NCBI GenBank assembly: GCA_017506845.1
Contig: JAFVMP010000135.1
Coordinates: forward strand, 1 to 5,144
DNA: 5,144 nt
Source of the DNA: Campylobacter sp.
GTDB lineage: Bacteria; Campylobacterota; Campylobacteria; Campylobacterales; Campylobacteraceae
Direction: 5' to 3'
Part shown: one piece after another, positions 1 through 5,144 of the stretch
How positions within the stretch are numbered: position 1 is the first letter of the stretch
Layout of the letters: each line of letters begins with the position of its first letter
Program-made: the position numbers and the translations under genes
Notes under the pieces: model-generated
What the model saw: the letters and a program-made list of their open reading frames with translations, nothing else
Database searches by the model: none
What the model was told of the DNA's origin: nothing

Positions 1-856
1 AAAGCAAGATAAAAATAGTCATTCCTATATAGAGAAAAGCTATGTTGTTATTAATATTATAACCCTCTAAAATCGCCATAGAAGCTGCAGCACTAGGAAA
101 AATAAATGCCCACCATGATAAGAAAAATTTAAGTTTTAAAAAATTTTTATACATATAAATCACCATAAAACTAAAAAATATAGTAAGATTAAGCATAATA
201 TTAGCAGCAACATCAAATCCTACAAGCTTATAATATCCTAAAAATCCAACAGCTGGAGGAGCTATCATAATAAATAGTGTAGGCATAAATTTTTGTGCTA
301 GCTGCTCATGAAATAATATCCTATAAAACATTATAGAAAATAAAATAATCCAAAAAAATACCCCTATGCTAAAATAATACCATAACCATTCATAGTTTTT
401 ATCTGATGATATAACAACTATTAAATTACCTACTACTGGTATAAACCAAGCTGGATTGGAGTGCTTGATCTCTAAATTCTTATTAATCCAAAATGCAATA
501 ACCCTAAAAGTTATATAGGTTTGCAATATTAAACCACTATAAAACAACCACTCATATACAATACTTTTTTGCCATAGATTGGCTAAAATTAAAAAAGATA
601 TAGGTATCGCACCAAAGAAATTTAATCTTATTTGATGATTAAATTCACTTTTTACTTCATCGATATTTATAAATATTTTAATAGCATACAACAATACAAC
701 CAATAAAAAAATAGCAGATGTAATAATTTTAAATATATCAAAATATAAACTATTAATTTCAAATACTACACTGACTTTTCTTATAGCCATACTAAACCCG
801 CCAAATCCCATTATAATGGCAAAAAACATAATAGGAAAATTGCTTATTCTACTCAT
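1..856 (-). CDS. SLAC1/TehA (TDT) family anion channel or exporter, C-terminus cut by window edge
   Basis: The reading frame opens with ATG at 856-854 and stays open to the left edge, giving 285 residues with no stop, so the C-terminus is missing; the family is usually about 310-350 residues. The translation is almost all membrane: about nine complete hydrophobic segments (roughly 7-25, 40-63, 80-95, 104-124, 136-151, 158-182, 193-210, 216-236, 244-263) and the start of a tenth. Family-like motifs are NPAWFIPVVGN (134-144), APPAVGFLGY (199-208) and WWAFIFPS (248-255). The last corresponds to the TM9 region that carries the gating Phe in TehA/SLAC1. The family includes anion channels, C4-dicarboxylate carriers and the yeast sulfite exporter Ssu1; the substrate here cannot be read from sequence. 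It overlaps the upstream cytochrome gene by 8 nt (ATGAGTAG) and has an AAGGAT site at 866-861, so it is the third gene of the ferredoxin-cytochrome operon. Confidence 0.82.
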   Translation of the reverse strand, partial: MSRISNFPIMFFAIIMGFGGFSMAIRKVSVVFEINSLYFDIFKIITSAIFLLVVLLYAIKIFINIDEVKSEFNHQIRLNFFGAIPISFLILANLWQKSIVYEWLFYSGLILQTYITFRVIAFWINKNLEIKHSNPAWFIPVVGNLIVVISSDKNYEWLWYYFSIGVFFWIILFSIMFYRILFHEQLAQKFMPTLFIMIAPPAVGFLGYYKLVGFDVAANIMLNLTIFFSFMVIYMYKNFLKLKFFLSWWAFIFPSAAASMAILEGYNINNNIAFLYIGMTIFILL

Positions 857-1526
857 TTTTATCCTTGCCATTTTTTAATACTTTATTAGCCTCTTTTATA
901 CCCTCTTTCCACAATTGATGACGCTTTAATGTGTATTTTGCATCTACCTTACCACTAAACATTGAAATAAGCAAAAAGCGATTAATTTTAGGTATAAAGG
1001 CTGCTAAATGGACAATAATTAATATTATGATAAGTATCATACCCAAATTGTGCAATTGTGCCGCCCAAAAATATGCCCAATTTGCTATATCAAATCCTAA
1101 TAAATTCTTATATGTTTTTATTAATCCTGTAAATACTAGTATAAAAAGCGTAAAAGCAATTGCTATATATGCTAAGCGTTGTTCTGGTAGATATTTTTGG
1201 TTTGGCGGTTCTTGATCTTTTGTTATCATAGATTTTATAACCAAATAACTATTTTTTATATCTCCCTTTTTAGGTATGATATCAAACTCTTTTTTTAAAC
1301 TATGATAAACTATATGATAAACTCCAAAAAATATAAGCCCTATAGCAAAGATATAATGCAATACTAGACCTTCAAAATACTCGCCACTCCATTCCCATAT
1401 ATTTGCTACGCCATATCTTTTAGCCACTGGCATTTGAAATATTCCAGTTAAAATAAGTCCAAAAGTAGATATAGCAACTCCCCAATGTATAATACGATTT
1501 TGCAAACTCTGTCTATATATTTTCAT
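849..1526 (-). CDS. di-heme cytochrome b subunit (formate dehydrogenase gamma / cytochrome b561 type)
   Basis: This 225-residue integral membrane protein probably passes electrons between the quinone pool and the periplasmic iron-sulfur protein encoded just upstream. Four hydrophobic segments lie near residues 12-32, 53-75, 117-137 and 155-178. Histidines H14 (RIIHW), H57 (LHYIF), H159 (QLHNLG) and H173 (VHLAAF) sit almost exactly where E. coli FdnI has its four heme ligands (18, 57, 155, 169), so two b hemes are expected. H71 and H75 are additional. The tail GKVDAKYTLKRHQLW (191-205) resembles cytosolic tails of this family. The start codon overlaps the ferredoxin stop by one base (TAATG), with AAGGAT just before it, which suggests translational coupling and a fixed subunit ratio. 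Similar subunits serve formate dehydrogenase, hydrogenase and thiosulfate/polysulfide reductases. No catalytic partner is in the window, so the substrate is unknown. Confidence 0.87.
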   Translation of the reverse strand: MKIYRQSLQNRIIHWGVAISTFGLILTGIFQMPVAKRYGVANIWEWSGEYFEGLVLHYIFAIGLIFFGVYHIVYHSLKKEFDIIPKKGDIKNSYLVIKSMITKDQEPPNQKYLPEQRLAYIAIAFTLFILVFTGLIKTYKNLLGFDIANWAYFWAAQLHNLGMILIIILIIVHLAAFIPKINRFLLISMFSGKVDAKYTLKRHQLWKEGIKEANKVLKNGKDKNE

Positions 1527-2467
1527 TATTTATCCTTTTTATTCCATTTTATAGCAGATATCGTTGCAGCACCTATTGCAGCTAGTGGAGTAATCATTAC
1601 AGCCATAGCTAAATTTTCGCTCTTTTGTAATGGACTATCTACTCTAGCCATATGAGGTCTGCCTATTTTATTTGTTAAATTTTCATATTTTTTTGTTATT
1701 GCTTCATTTATAGATTCAAAATCTACACTACTTAAGTATATTGTAGATGTTCCACCATTTTCTTTTAATCCATATATATGCCTATTTTCTTTATTTACTA
1801 TACTCATTATCTCATTTTTTGGAGCAAATTTTATAGCTTTTTTTGGACATTGATTTTGACATGCTGGCTTATCGCCTTTATTTAGCAGATCTTTACACAT
1901 ATCGCATTTATACATTACACCGCCACCTGCTAATTTTGGTGCTATATTTAAATATAATCCAACTCCAGCTTGACGCTGCGGTATCTGCCACGGACAAGCA
2001 TCTCTACATTTAGCACCGCCAAAGCAAAAATCCTTATCAATATCTACAGCTCCATATTTATCTTTGCTTATAACGCCAAAAGGGCATAATTTTTGGCATG
2101 GAGGGTTATCACAATGCATACAGCGTCTTGGTATATTTATCTTTTTACCATTTATCTCTATCTTTTGAACATATGTCCAATTATATGGGGTTAATCTATC
2201 TATAATATCTTTTTTGTCACTATAATCTTCATATTTTTTTTGAGGCCAATAATTCATTATAGGCTTTTTAGGATCTGGGAATTTATCTTTATTATGTGCT
2301 TTGCAAGCGCTTATACATTTTGGCACTTCAAAACCTTCGCACCCATCGCATAAATCAAGATCTATTATACTCATCATCTGAGAATTCTGCCTTGATATTT
2401 CTTGATCAGCTAAAAGTGGTGTAGCGCTAGTTATAAGGGTAAATTTTAAAAAATTACGCCTATTCAT
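1526..2467 (-). CDS. Tat-exported multi-cluster ferredoxin subunit with C-terminal membrane anchor (HybA/FdnH-like)
   Basis: This 313-residue electron-transfer subunit starts with a twin-arginine signal, NRRNFLK (2-8), so it is probably exported folded to the periplasm. Four cysteine groups follow: C40/C43/C51/C55, C116/C119/C124/C128, C148/C154/C158, and C188/C191/C203/C207. This is the arrangement of four-cluster DmsB/FdnH/HybA-type subunits. The third group has Gly151 where the second Cys of CxxCxxCxxxCP is expected. Residues 286-306 are hydrophobic and followed by a Lys-rich tail, matching the single anchor of HybA and FdnH. The partner is the di-heme cytochrome b whose ATG overlaps this stop codon. 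No molybdopterin or hydrogenase large subunit is present. An AAGGA site at 2481-2477, nine bases from ATG, supports the start. A -10 box and a 13-bp regulatory box shared with the SQR gene lie upstream. The general role is clear; the redox partner and direction of electron flow are not. Confidence 0.87.
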   Translation of the reverse strand: MNRRNFLKFTLITSATPLLADQEISRQNSQMMSIIDLDLCDGCEGFEVPKCISACKAHNKDKFPDPKKPIMNYWPQKKYEDYSDKKDIIDRLTPYNWTYVQKIEINGKKINIPRRCMHCDNPPCQKLCPFGVISKDKYGAVDIDKDFCFGGAKCRDACPWQIPQRQAGVGLYLNIAPKLAGGGVMYKCDMCKDLLNKGDKPACQNQCPKKAIKFAPKNEIMSIVNKENRHIYGLKENGGTSTIYLSSVDFESINEAITKKYENLTNKIGRPHMARVDSPLQKSENLAMAVMITPLAAIGAATISAIKWNKKDK

Positions 2468-2496
2468 CTTCTTATATCCTTATATATTTTTAAGGA

Positions 2497-2502
2497 ATTA
2501 TA
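2497..2502 (-). promoter_or_regulatory. -10 box of ferredoxin-cytochrome-SLAC1 operon
   Basis: On the minus strand this reads TATAAT, 29 bases upstream of the ferredoxin ATG. The predicted transcript start is near 2490, giving a leader of about 23 nt that includes the AAGGA site. There is no good -35, as is normal for Campylobacter sigma-70 promoters. The first base of this hexamer is 29 bp from the centre of the upstream dyad (2531), the same distance seen at the SQR promoter. Confidence 0.6.
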
Positions 2503-2504
2503 GA

Positions 2505-2510
2505 TAAAAT
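2505..2510 (+). promoter_or_regulatory. possible -10 box of the regulator gene
   Basis: TAAAAT, preceded by TATAGA, lies 30 bases before the regulator ATG and would start transcription near 2517. It nearly abuts the divergent ferredoxin -10 at 2497-2502, so the two promoters could not easily be occupied by polymerase at once. The match is modest in an AT-rich spacer, so this is tentative. Confidence 0.3.
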
Positions 2511-2521
2511 AATGCAAATTT

Positions 2522-2537
2522 TCAGTGATAAAGTTAC
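2522..2537 (-). promoter_or_regulatory. candidate Crp/Fnr-type operator, copy 1 (13-bp ACTTTATCACTGA box)
   Basis: The minus strand reads GTAACTTTATCACTGA. The 13-mer ACTTTATCACTGA (2534-2522) is identical to the box before the SQR gene. The arms GTAA/TCAC around CTTTA form a near-dyad (2525-2537) centred at 2531, about 41 bases upstream of the predicted ferredoxin transcript start, where a class II Crp/Fnr activator would sit. The same DNA lies 3 bp before the regulator's own ATG and covers its weak ribosome site, so binding could also limit regulator expression. That the neighbouring regulator binds here is an inference from position and from the match between the two copies. Confidence 0.6.
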
Positions 2538-2540
2538 CAA

Positions 2541-3176
2541 ATGAAAAAAGATATAGAGCAGTTTATAGATAAATTTAAAAAATTTAATTTGTCTAAAGAA
2601 GATTTAGATACCGTTAGTTCAAATGTTAAAATAATGGAATTTAAAAAAGGCGATGATGTAATAGTCAATAAAAATAGCTGTCAAGGTTTTATATATGTAT
2701 TAAAAGGGAATTTAAGAGCATATGCAATATCTACAACAGGAAAAGAGATAACAGTATTTAATCTTAACTCTGGAGATGAATGCATTCTTTGTGCTAATTG
2801 TATAACTGATAATTTGCAACTTGAATTAAATTTACAAGCAAATAAAGATACAAAAATACTCTTATTACACTCTAGCTACTTTTCAGTATTAAAAGATAAA
2901 TATCCATCAATAGCATCTTTTGTAGTAGAGCTTTTATCTATAAGATTAGCTAGTGCTATTAAAGTTATGACACAAGCTCTATTTACGCCAATTACACAAA
3001 GGATTATTGATTTTCTTAAACAAAATGCTACAAATAATCAAATTCAAATTACCCACGAAATACTTGCTAGCCATTTAGGCACTGCAAGAGAGGTTGTATC
3101 AAGAATTTTAAAAGATATGGAAAAAGAGAATCTAATAAAATTAGAGCGCGGGAAAATAATTATTTTAAATTTATAA
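2541..3176 (+). CDS. Crp/Fnr-family transcriptional regulator with CxxCxxC in the effector domain
   Basis: This 211-residue protein has the Crp/Fnr plan: an N-terminal cyclic-nucleotide-binding-like beta domain (about 15-115, with GFIYVLKGNLRAY at 49-61), a dimerisation helix (about 118-148) and a C-terminal winged helix (about 150-211). The recognition helix TAREVVSRIL (181-190) has R183, E184 and R188 in the positions of Crp R180, E181 and R185, with S187 as in Fnr. Where Crp has its cAMP pocket, this protein has GDECILCANC (78-87), so C81, C84 and C87 replace the nucleotide ligands; C47 is the only other cysteine. It lacks the N-terminal cysteine cluster of Fnr. cAMP is therefore an unlikely ligand, and thiol, persulfide, metal or Fe-S sensing is plausible but unproven. 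ATG at 2541 is the only possible upstream start, since an in-frame TAA lies at 2529-2531; its ribosome site (AAAG, 2530-2533) is weak. It sits between two copies of a shared operator-like box. Confidence 0.88.
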   Translation: MKKDIEQFIDKFKKFNLSKEDLDTVSSNVKIMEFKKGDDVIVNKNSCQGFIYVLKGNLRAYAISTTGKEITVFNLNSGDECILCANCITDNLQLELNLQANKDTKILLLHSSYFSVLKDKYPSIASFVVELLSIRLASAIKVMTQALFTPITQRIIDFLKQNATNNQIQITHEILASHLGTAREVVSRILKDMEKENLIKLERGKIIILNL

Positions 3177-3182
3177 TCTTTT

Positions 3183-3202
3183 GTGACTTTATCACTGATA
3201 AA
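3183..3202 (+). promoter_or_regulatory. candidate Crp/Fnr-type operator, copy 2, upstream of SQR-like gene
   Basis: The stretch contains ACTTTATCACTGA (3186-3198), identical to the box before the ferredoxin operon. GTGA-CTTTA-TCAC (3183-3195) is a perfect dyad with Crp-like GTGA arms, although its 5-bp spacer is one base shorter than in classical Crp and Fnr sites. It is centred at 3189, about 41 bases before the predicted SQR transcript start. A second overlapping palindrome, TTTATC-ACT-GATAAA (3188-3202), is perfect here but decayed in copy 1. The box begins 6 bases after the regulator stop codon. Confidence 0.62.
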
Positions 3203-3217
3203 AATAGAAAATCTATA

Positions 3218-3223
3218 TATAAT
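3218..3223 (+). promoter_or_regulatory. -10 box of SQR-DUF2892 unit
   Basis: TATAAT lies 33 bases before the SQR ATG and predicts a start near 3230. It is 29 bp from the centre of the upstream dyad, identical to the spacing at the ferredoxin promoter. The matched spacing in two otherwise different spacers is the main support for this -10 choice among several AT-rich alternatives. Confidence 0.58.
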
Positions 3224-3256
3224 CATAATATCTATTTCCCTAATAAAGGATATATT

Positions 3257-4606
3257 ATGAACGAAATTCAAAAATCCCGCAGAGACGCTCTAAAAATATT
3301 TACCTTAGGTTCTGCCTTAGCAGCTACTTCTATTACTATACCTACACAAGCCAAAGCTACAAGTGATTTATCTCCAAATATAGCTATCATAGGAGCTGGA
3401 CTTGGCGGTATCACAATGAGTGCTCATCTAATAGATATAATGCCAAAAGCAAATGTTACCTTATATGATGCAAATCAAACAATGCATTATGAGCCTGGAT
3501 TTACGCTAATTGCTGCTGGTGTTTATACTACCAAAGATACAAAATATGATAAAGCAGATCTAATACATGAAAAAGTAAAATGGATAAAACAAAATGTACA
3601 AAGTGTAGATCCAAACAATAATTCACTTACAACAAATGATGGCAATATCCATAAATATGATTATTTAATAATCTCTACTGGGGTATATTATGATTTTCAA
3701 AGTGTAAAAGGTTTAAATGCCGATATTATAGAAGACCCTAATTCTAAAATTACTAGTATATATACTCCAAATGGAGCAACAAAAGCAAATAAATTTATTC
3801 AAGAATTGGTTAAAAATGGCGGTAATGCTCTATTTGCCGAGCCAAATACACCATCAAAATGCGGCGGAGCAAATAAAAAGGTAAATATGTTATTAAATGA
3901 TTTAGGTCAAAAAAATAACCAAAAATCTTTAAAAACTATACTATGTACAGGTGGTGCAAATATGCTCTCAAGCCCACTACACGCTAAGATGATTGAACAA
4001 ATATATATACAAAGAGATATGGAGTATAAAACACGCCACCTTTTAGTAGAAGTTGATACAATAAATCAAATAGCTAAATTTGACAAACTAATGCCTTATA
4101 CTCAAGACTCGATACAAAAAACAGCAAAAGAGAGAGTAGAAATACCATATGATTATCTATTTGTAGTGCCTAGAATGAAAAGTGCTGATTTTATAACTCA
4201 AGCTGGTTTAAACACAAGCAAAGGCGATGTAGCTGGCAATTGGGTTGATGTTGATCAATATACATTACAACACAAAAAATATCCAAATATATTTGCACTA
4301 GGAGATTGCGCTGGAGTACCAAAAGGCAAAACAGGAGCAAGTATACGCAAACAATATCCAGTTGTAGGTGCAAATATATTATCTCACTTAAAAAATGAAC
4401 CTTTAGAGGCTAAATTTGATGGCTATACAGCTTGTCCGCTACTTACTAGATATGGTAAGGCTGTTATGGTTGAGTTTAATTATAAAGGAGCTGCACCAAC
4501 ATTAGAATGTATGGGTTCTACAAGAGAAAGTTGGCTAAACTGGGCTGTTAAGGTATATTTAATGAAGCCTATGGTTATGCAAGCTATGATACATGCTAAA
4601 GCTTAA
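3257..4606 (+). CDS. sqr: Tat-exported sulfide:quinone oxidoreductase-like flavoprotein (type II-like)
   Basis: This 449-residue FAD protein of the disulfide-reductase fold probably oxidises sulfide to sulfane sulfur and reduces membrane quinone. The N-terminus has SRRDALK (7-13), a hydrophobic stretch (14-28) and a possible cleavage after TQAKA (30-34), so it should be exported by Tat and act at the periplasmic membrane face. FAD-binding GAGLGG is at 46-51, STG at 140-142 and the second FAD motif ALGDCAG at 347-353. PSKCGGANKK (199-208) and YTACPLLTRYGK (390-401) place C202 and C393 at the two redox cysteines known from SQR; the extra N-terminal cysteine of type I enzymes is absent, as in type II/human SQRDL-like proteins. 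HYEPGF (77-82) and the C-terminal amphipathic MKPMVMQAMI (436-445) also fit. ATG at 3257 has AAAGGA six bases upstream. A neighbouring regulatory box is shared with the ferredoxin operon. Relatives such as flavocytochrome c sulfide dehydrogenase are less likely because of the cysteine pattern. Confidence 0.85.
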   Translation: MNEIQKSRRDALKIFTLGSALAATSITIPTQAKATSDLSPNIAIIGAGLGGITMSAHLIDIMPKANVTLYDANQTMHYEPGFTLIAAGVYTTKDTKYDKADLIHEKVKWIKQNVQSVDPNNNSLTTNDGNIHKYDYLIISTGVYYDFQSVKGLNADIIEDPNSKITSIYTPNGATKANKFIQELVKNGGNALFAEPNTPSKCGGANKKVNMLLNDLGQKNNQKSLKTILCTGGANMLSSPLHAKMIEQIYIQRDMEYKTRHLLVEVDTINQIAKFDKLMPYTQDSIQKTAKERVEIPYDYLFVVPRMKSADFITQAGLNTSKGDVAGNWVDVDQYTLQHKKYPNIFALGDCAGVPKGKTGASIRKQYPVVGANILSHLKNEPLEAKFDGYTACPLLTRYGKAVMVEFNYKGAAPTLECMGSTRESWLNWAVKVYLMKPMVMQAMIHAKA

Positions 4607-4625
4607 AAATAAAAAAGGATATAAT

Positions 4626-4799
4626 ATGAGTAACTTAGATAAAACTATAAGACTAATAATAGCAGCTATAATATTTTTTGTATTTGGATTTGTATGCCAA
4701 TGCTGGTGGTGGTTAATCGGACTTGTTCCTTTGCTTACTGCAGTATATGGATATTGCCCATTATACTCACTAATAGGCAAAAAAAGTTGTAAAAAATAG
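4626..4799 (+). CDS. DUF2892 / YgaP-type small membrane protein
   Basis: This 57-residue protein starts at the ATG at 4626, preceded by AAGGAT (4615-4620); an in-frame ATG at 4593 lies inside the SQR gene and has no ribosome site. MSNLDKTIR (1-9) and GLVPLLTAVYGYCPLY (32-47) are the typical opening and second membrane segment of DUF2892, the domain that anchors the rhodanese YgaP. Two hydrophobic segments (about 8-24 and 28-44) form a hairpin. Cysteines occur at 24, 26, 44 and 55; the one in GYCPLY is family-typical. It begins 19 bases after the SQR stop without a visible promoter between, so it is probably co-transcribed with SQR. DUF2892 proteins are often found beside sulfur-handling enzymes, but their biochemical role is not established. 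Confidence 0.85.
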   Translation: MSNLDKTIRLIIAAIIFFVFGFVCQCWWWLIGLVPLLTAVYGYCPLYSLIGKKSCKK

Positions 4800-4800
4800 C

Positions 4801-4826
4801 TATTATGCCTCAAACGAGGCATAATA
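4801..4826. terminator. bidirectional hairpin terminator
   Basis: TATTATGCCTC and GAGGCATAATA form a perfect 11-bp stem with an AAAC loop, starting two bases after the DUF2892 stop. On the minus strand the stem is followed by GCTATTTTTT, a proper U-tract; on the plus strand the tail (CTCTTAAAA) is weak. It therefore ends the SQR-DUF2892 transcript and would have served a leftward gene arriving from the right even better, which fits the leftward gene remnant next to it. Confidence 0.8.
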
Positions 4827-4864
4827 CTCTTAAAATCCATGCAATCTTTTTAAATCTTTATCTA

Positions 4865-4936
4865 TTAATTTTTATTACCTTTTTCATCTACACTAACATA
4901 AGTTACTTCAGCAGTTGTAACCAGAACACACTCATA
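4865..4936 (-). pseudogene. possible C-terminal remnant of an acyl-CoA thioesterase-like gene
   Basis: Read leftwards, the frame from about 4936 encodes FYECVLV then TTAEVTYVSVDEKGNKN and a TAA stop at 4867-4865. The last strand, with a TYVxVDExG pattern, resembles the end of hotdog-fold acyl-CoA thioesterases (YciA and relatives). Upstream the frame is open only to 4955, where the stop at 4960-4958 interrupts it, and there is no start codon. Only about 24 of some 130 expected codons would remain. The adjacent terminator has its U-tract in this gene's direction, supporting a former leftward gene here. The match is short and made by eye. Confidence 0.42.
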
Positions 4937-4944
4937 AAAATTAA

Positions 4945-5144
4945 AATTTACTACTTCTTATTATATATTATACTTGGAATTTTGCAATTTTAAGATATCT
5001 AGAAATCTACAAAAATCTACATGATATTAGCTCGCTACTTAGTAATCTTAAAGTTTATACCGATTCACTCAAACAATCAAATAAACTAATTACTGCCAAA
5101 GATGCGCTAAATTCAGATATAAATATTATCGCAACTAGATTTGA
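4945..5144 (+). pseudogene. rightward open frame without start codon, running off the window; unrecognised
   Basis: One plus-strand frame stays open from 4945 (after a TAA at 4942-4944) to the right edge, 66 codons. From about residue LEIYKNLHDISSLLSNLK (codons from 4999) it looks protein-like: amphipathic with heptad-like leucines, continuing DSLKQSNKLITAKDALN and ending IATRF. Codon use includes GCC, ACC, GCG and TCG, unlike random AT-rich spacer. No ATG, GTG or TTG occurs in frame, so the N-terminus is missing or the frame has been shifted. It may be a 5'-truncated coiled-coil protein; I do not recognise the family. With the remnant at 4865-4936 it accounts for most of the otherwise gene-free 4827-5144 stretch, in which I see nothing else. 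Confidence 0.33.

Noticed and set aside
931..1215. Plus-strand frame inside the cytochrome b gene
   Set aside because: Antisense shadow of a clearly recognisable protein, without a ribosome site or family features. The same applies to the frames at 3044-3271 (inside the regulator), 4191-4373 (inside SQR) and 4559-4840.
2522..2537. NssR-type operator (TTAAC-N4-GTTAA) of Campylobacter
   Set aside because: Neither copy of the box has the TTAAC/GTTAA arms, and no globin genes of the NssR regulon are present.
2512..2544. Ten-codon upstream frame (MQIFSDKVTK) whose TGA overlaps the regulator ATG as ATGA
   Set aside because: AAGGAA is about 15 bases upstream, too far for a good ribosome site, and the likely transcript start (about 2517) is downstream of its ATG. 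The arrangement could be chance in AT-rich DNA.
3188..3202. Palindrome TTTATCACTGATAAA as a terminator of the regulator gene
   Set aside because: Stem of six mostly A/T pairs with a 3-nt loop and no following T-tract; it coincides with the shared promoter box and is better read as a protein site.
4593..4628. Upstream ATG at 4593 as the start of the DUF2892 protein
   Set aside because: It lies within the last codons of the SQR gene, has no ribosome site and adds a lysine-rich 11-residue extension foreign to the family; the ATG at 4626 has AAGGAT in place.
4805..4993. Rightward 62-codon frame after the terminator
   Set aside because: It starts inside the hairpin, has no ribosome site and its sequence is the hydrophobic low-complexity expected from AT-rich DNA and from the antisense of the thioesterase-like remnant.
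1..5144. tRNA, rRNA, CRISPR array, insertion sequence or att site
   Set aside because: I saw no clover-leaf, no spaced repeat series, no transposase and no terminal inverted repeats; the only repeats are the two regulatory boxes and the terminator stem.

Overview
The window looks like a stretch of chromosome from a low-GC (about 30% by eye) campylobacterotan, most likely a Campylobacter species. The base is the A/T-rich codon use (ATA Ile, AGA Arg, TTA Leu), AAGGA ribosome sites, extended TATAAT -10 boxes without a clear -35, and tight operons of periplasmic respiratory genes. The genus is an inference; no marker gene is present.

Layout: a three-gene operon runs leftwards from 2467. It encodes a Tat-exported multi-cluster ferredoxin (1526-2467), a di-heme cytochrome b (849-1526) and a SLAC1/TehA-type anion channel or exporter (856 to the left edge, cut). 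Divergent from it is a Crp/Fnr-family regulator (2541-3176). The regulator is followed by a second rightward unit: a Tat-exported sulfide:quinone oxidoreductase-like flavoprotein (3257-4606) and a 57-residue DUF2892/YgaP-type membrane protein (4626-4799). A perfect 11-bp hairpin (4801-4826) ends that unit. The remaining ~320 bases hold no intact gene. They contain what looks like the last codons of a thioesterase-like gene on the minus strand (about 4865-4936) and a rightward open frame without a recognisable start that runs off the window.

Working model: the SQR-like enzyme oxidises sulfide in the periplasm and feeds electrons to the quinone pool, with DUF2892 as a small membrane partner. 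The ferredoxin/cytochrome b pair would exchange electrons between quinone and a periplasmic partner; no catalytic subunit is encoded here. The SLAC1/TehA protein would move an anion, possibly sulfite given the Ssu1 branch of the family.

The strongest new signal is regulatory. An identical 13-bp sequence, ACTTTATCACTGA, lies upstream of both the ferredoxin operon and the SQR gene, in the same orientation relative to each gene and at exactly the same distance from a TATAAT -10 box. The enclosing dyad centres near -41, the position of a class II Crp/Fnr activator. Because the regulator gene lies between the two boxes and carries a CxxCxxC motif where Crp binds cAMP, the locus reads as one self-contained, thiol- or sulfide-responsive regulon. 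The function and inducer are inferences.
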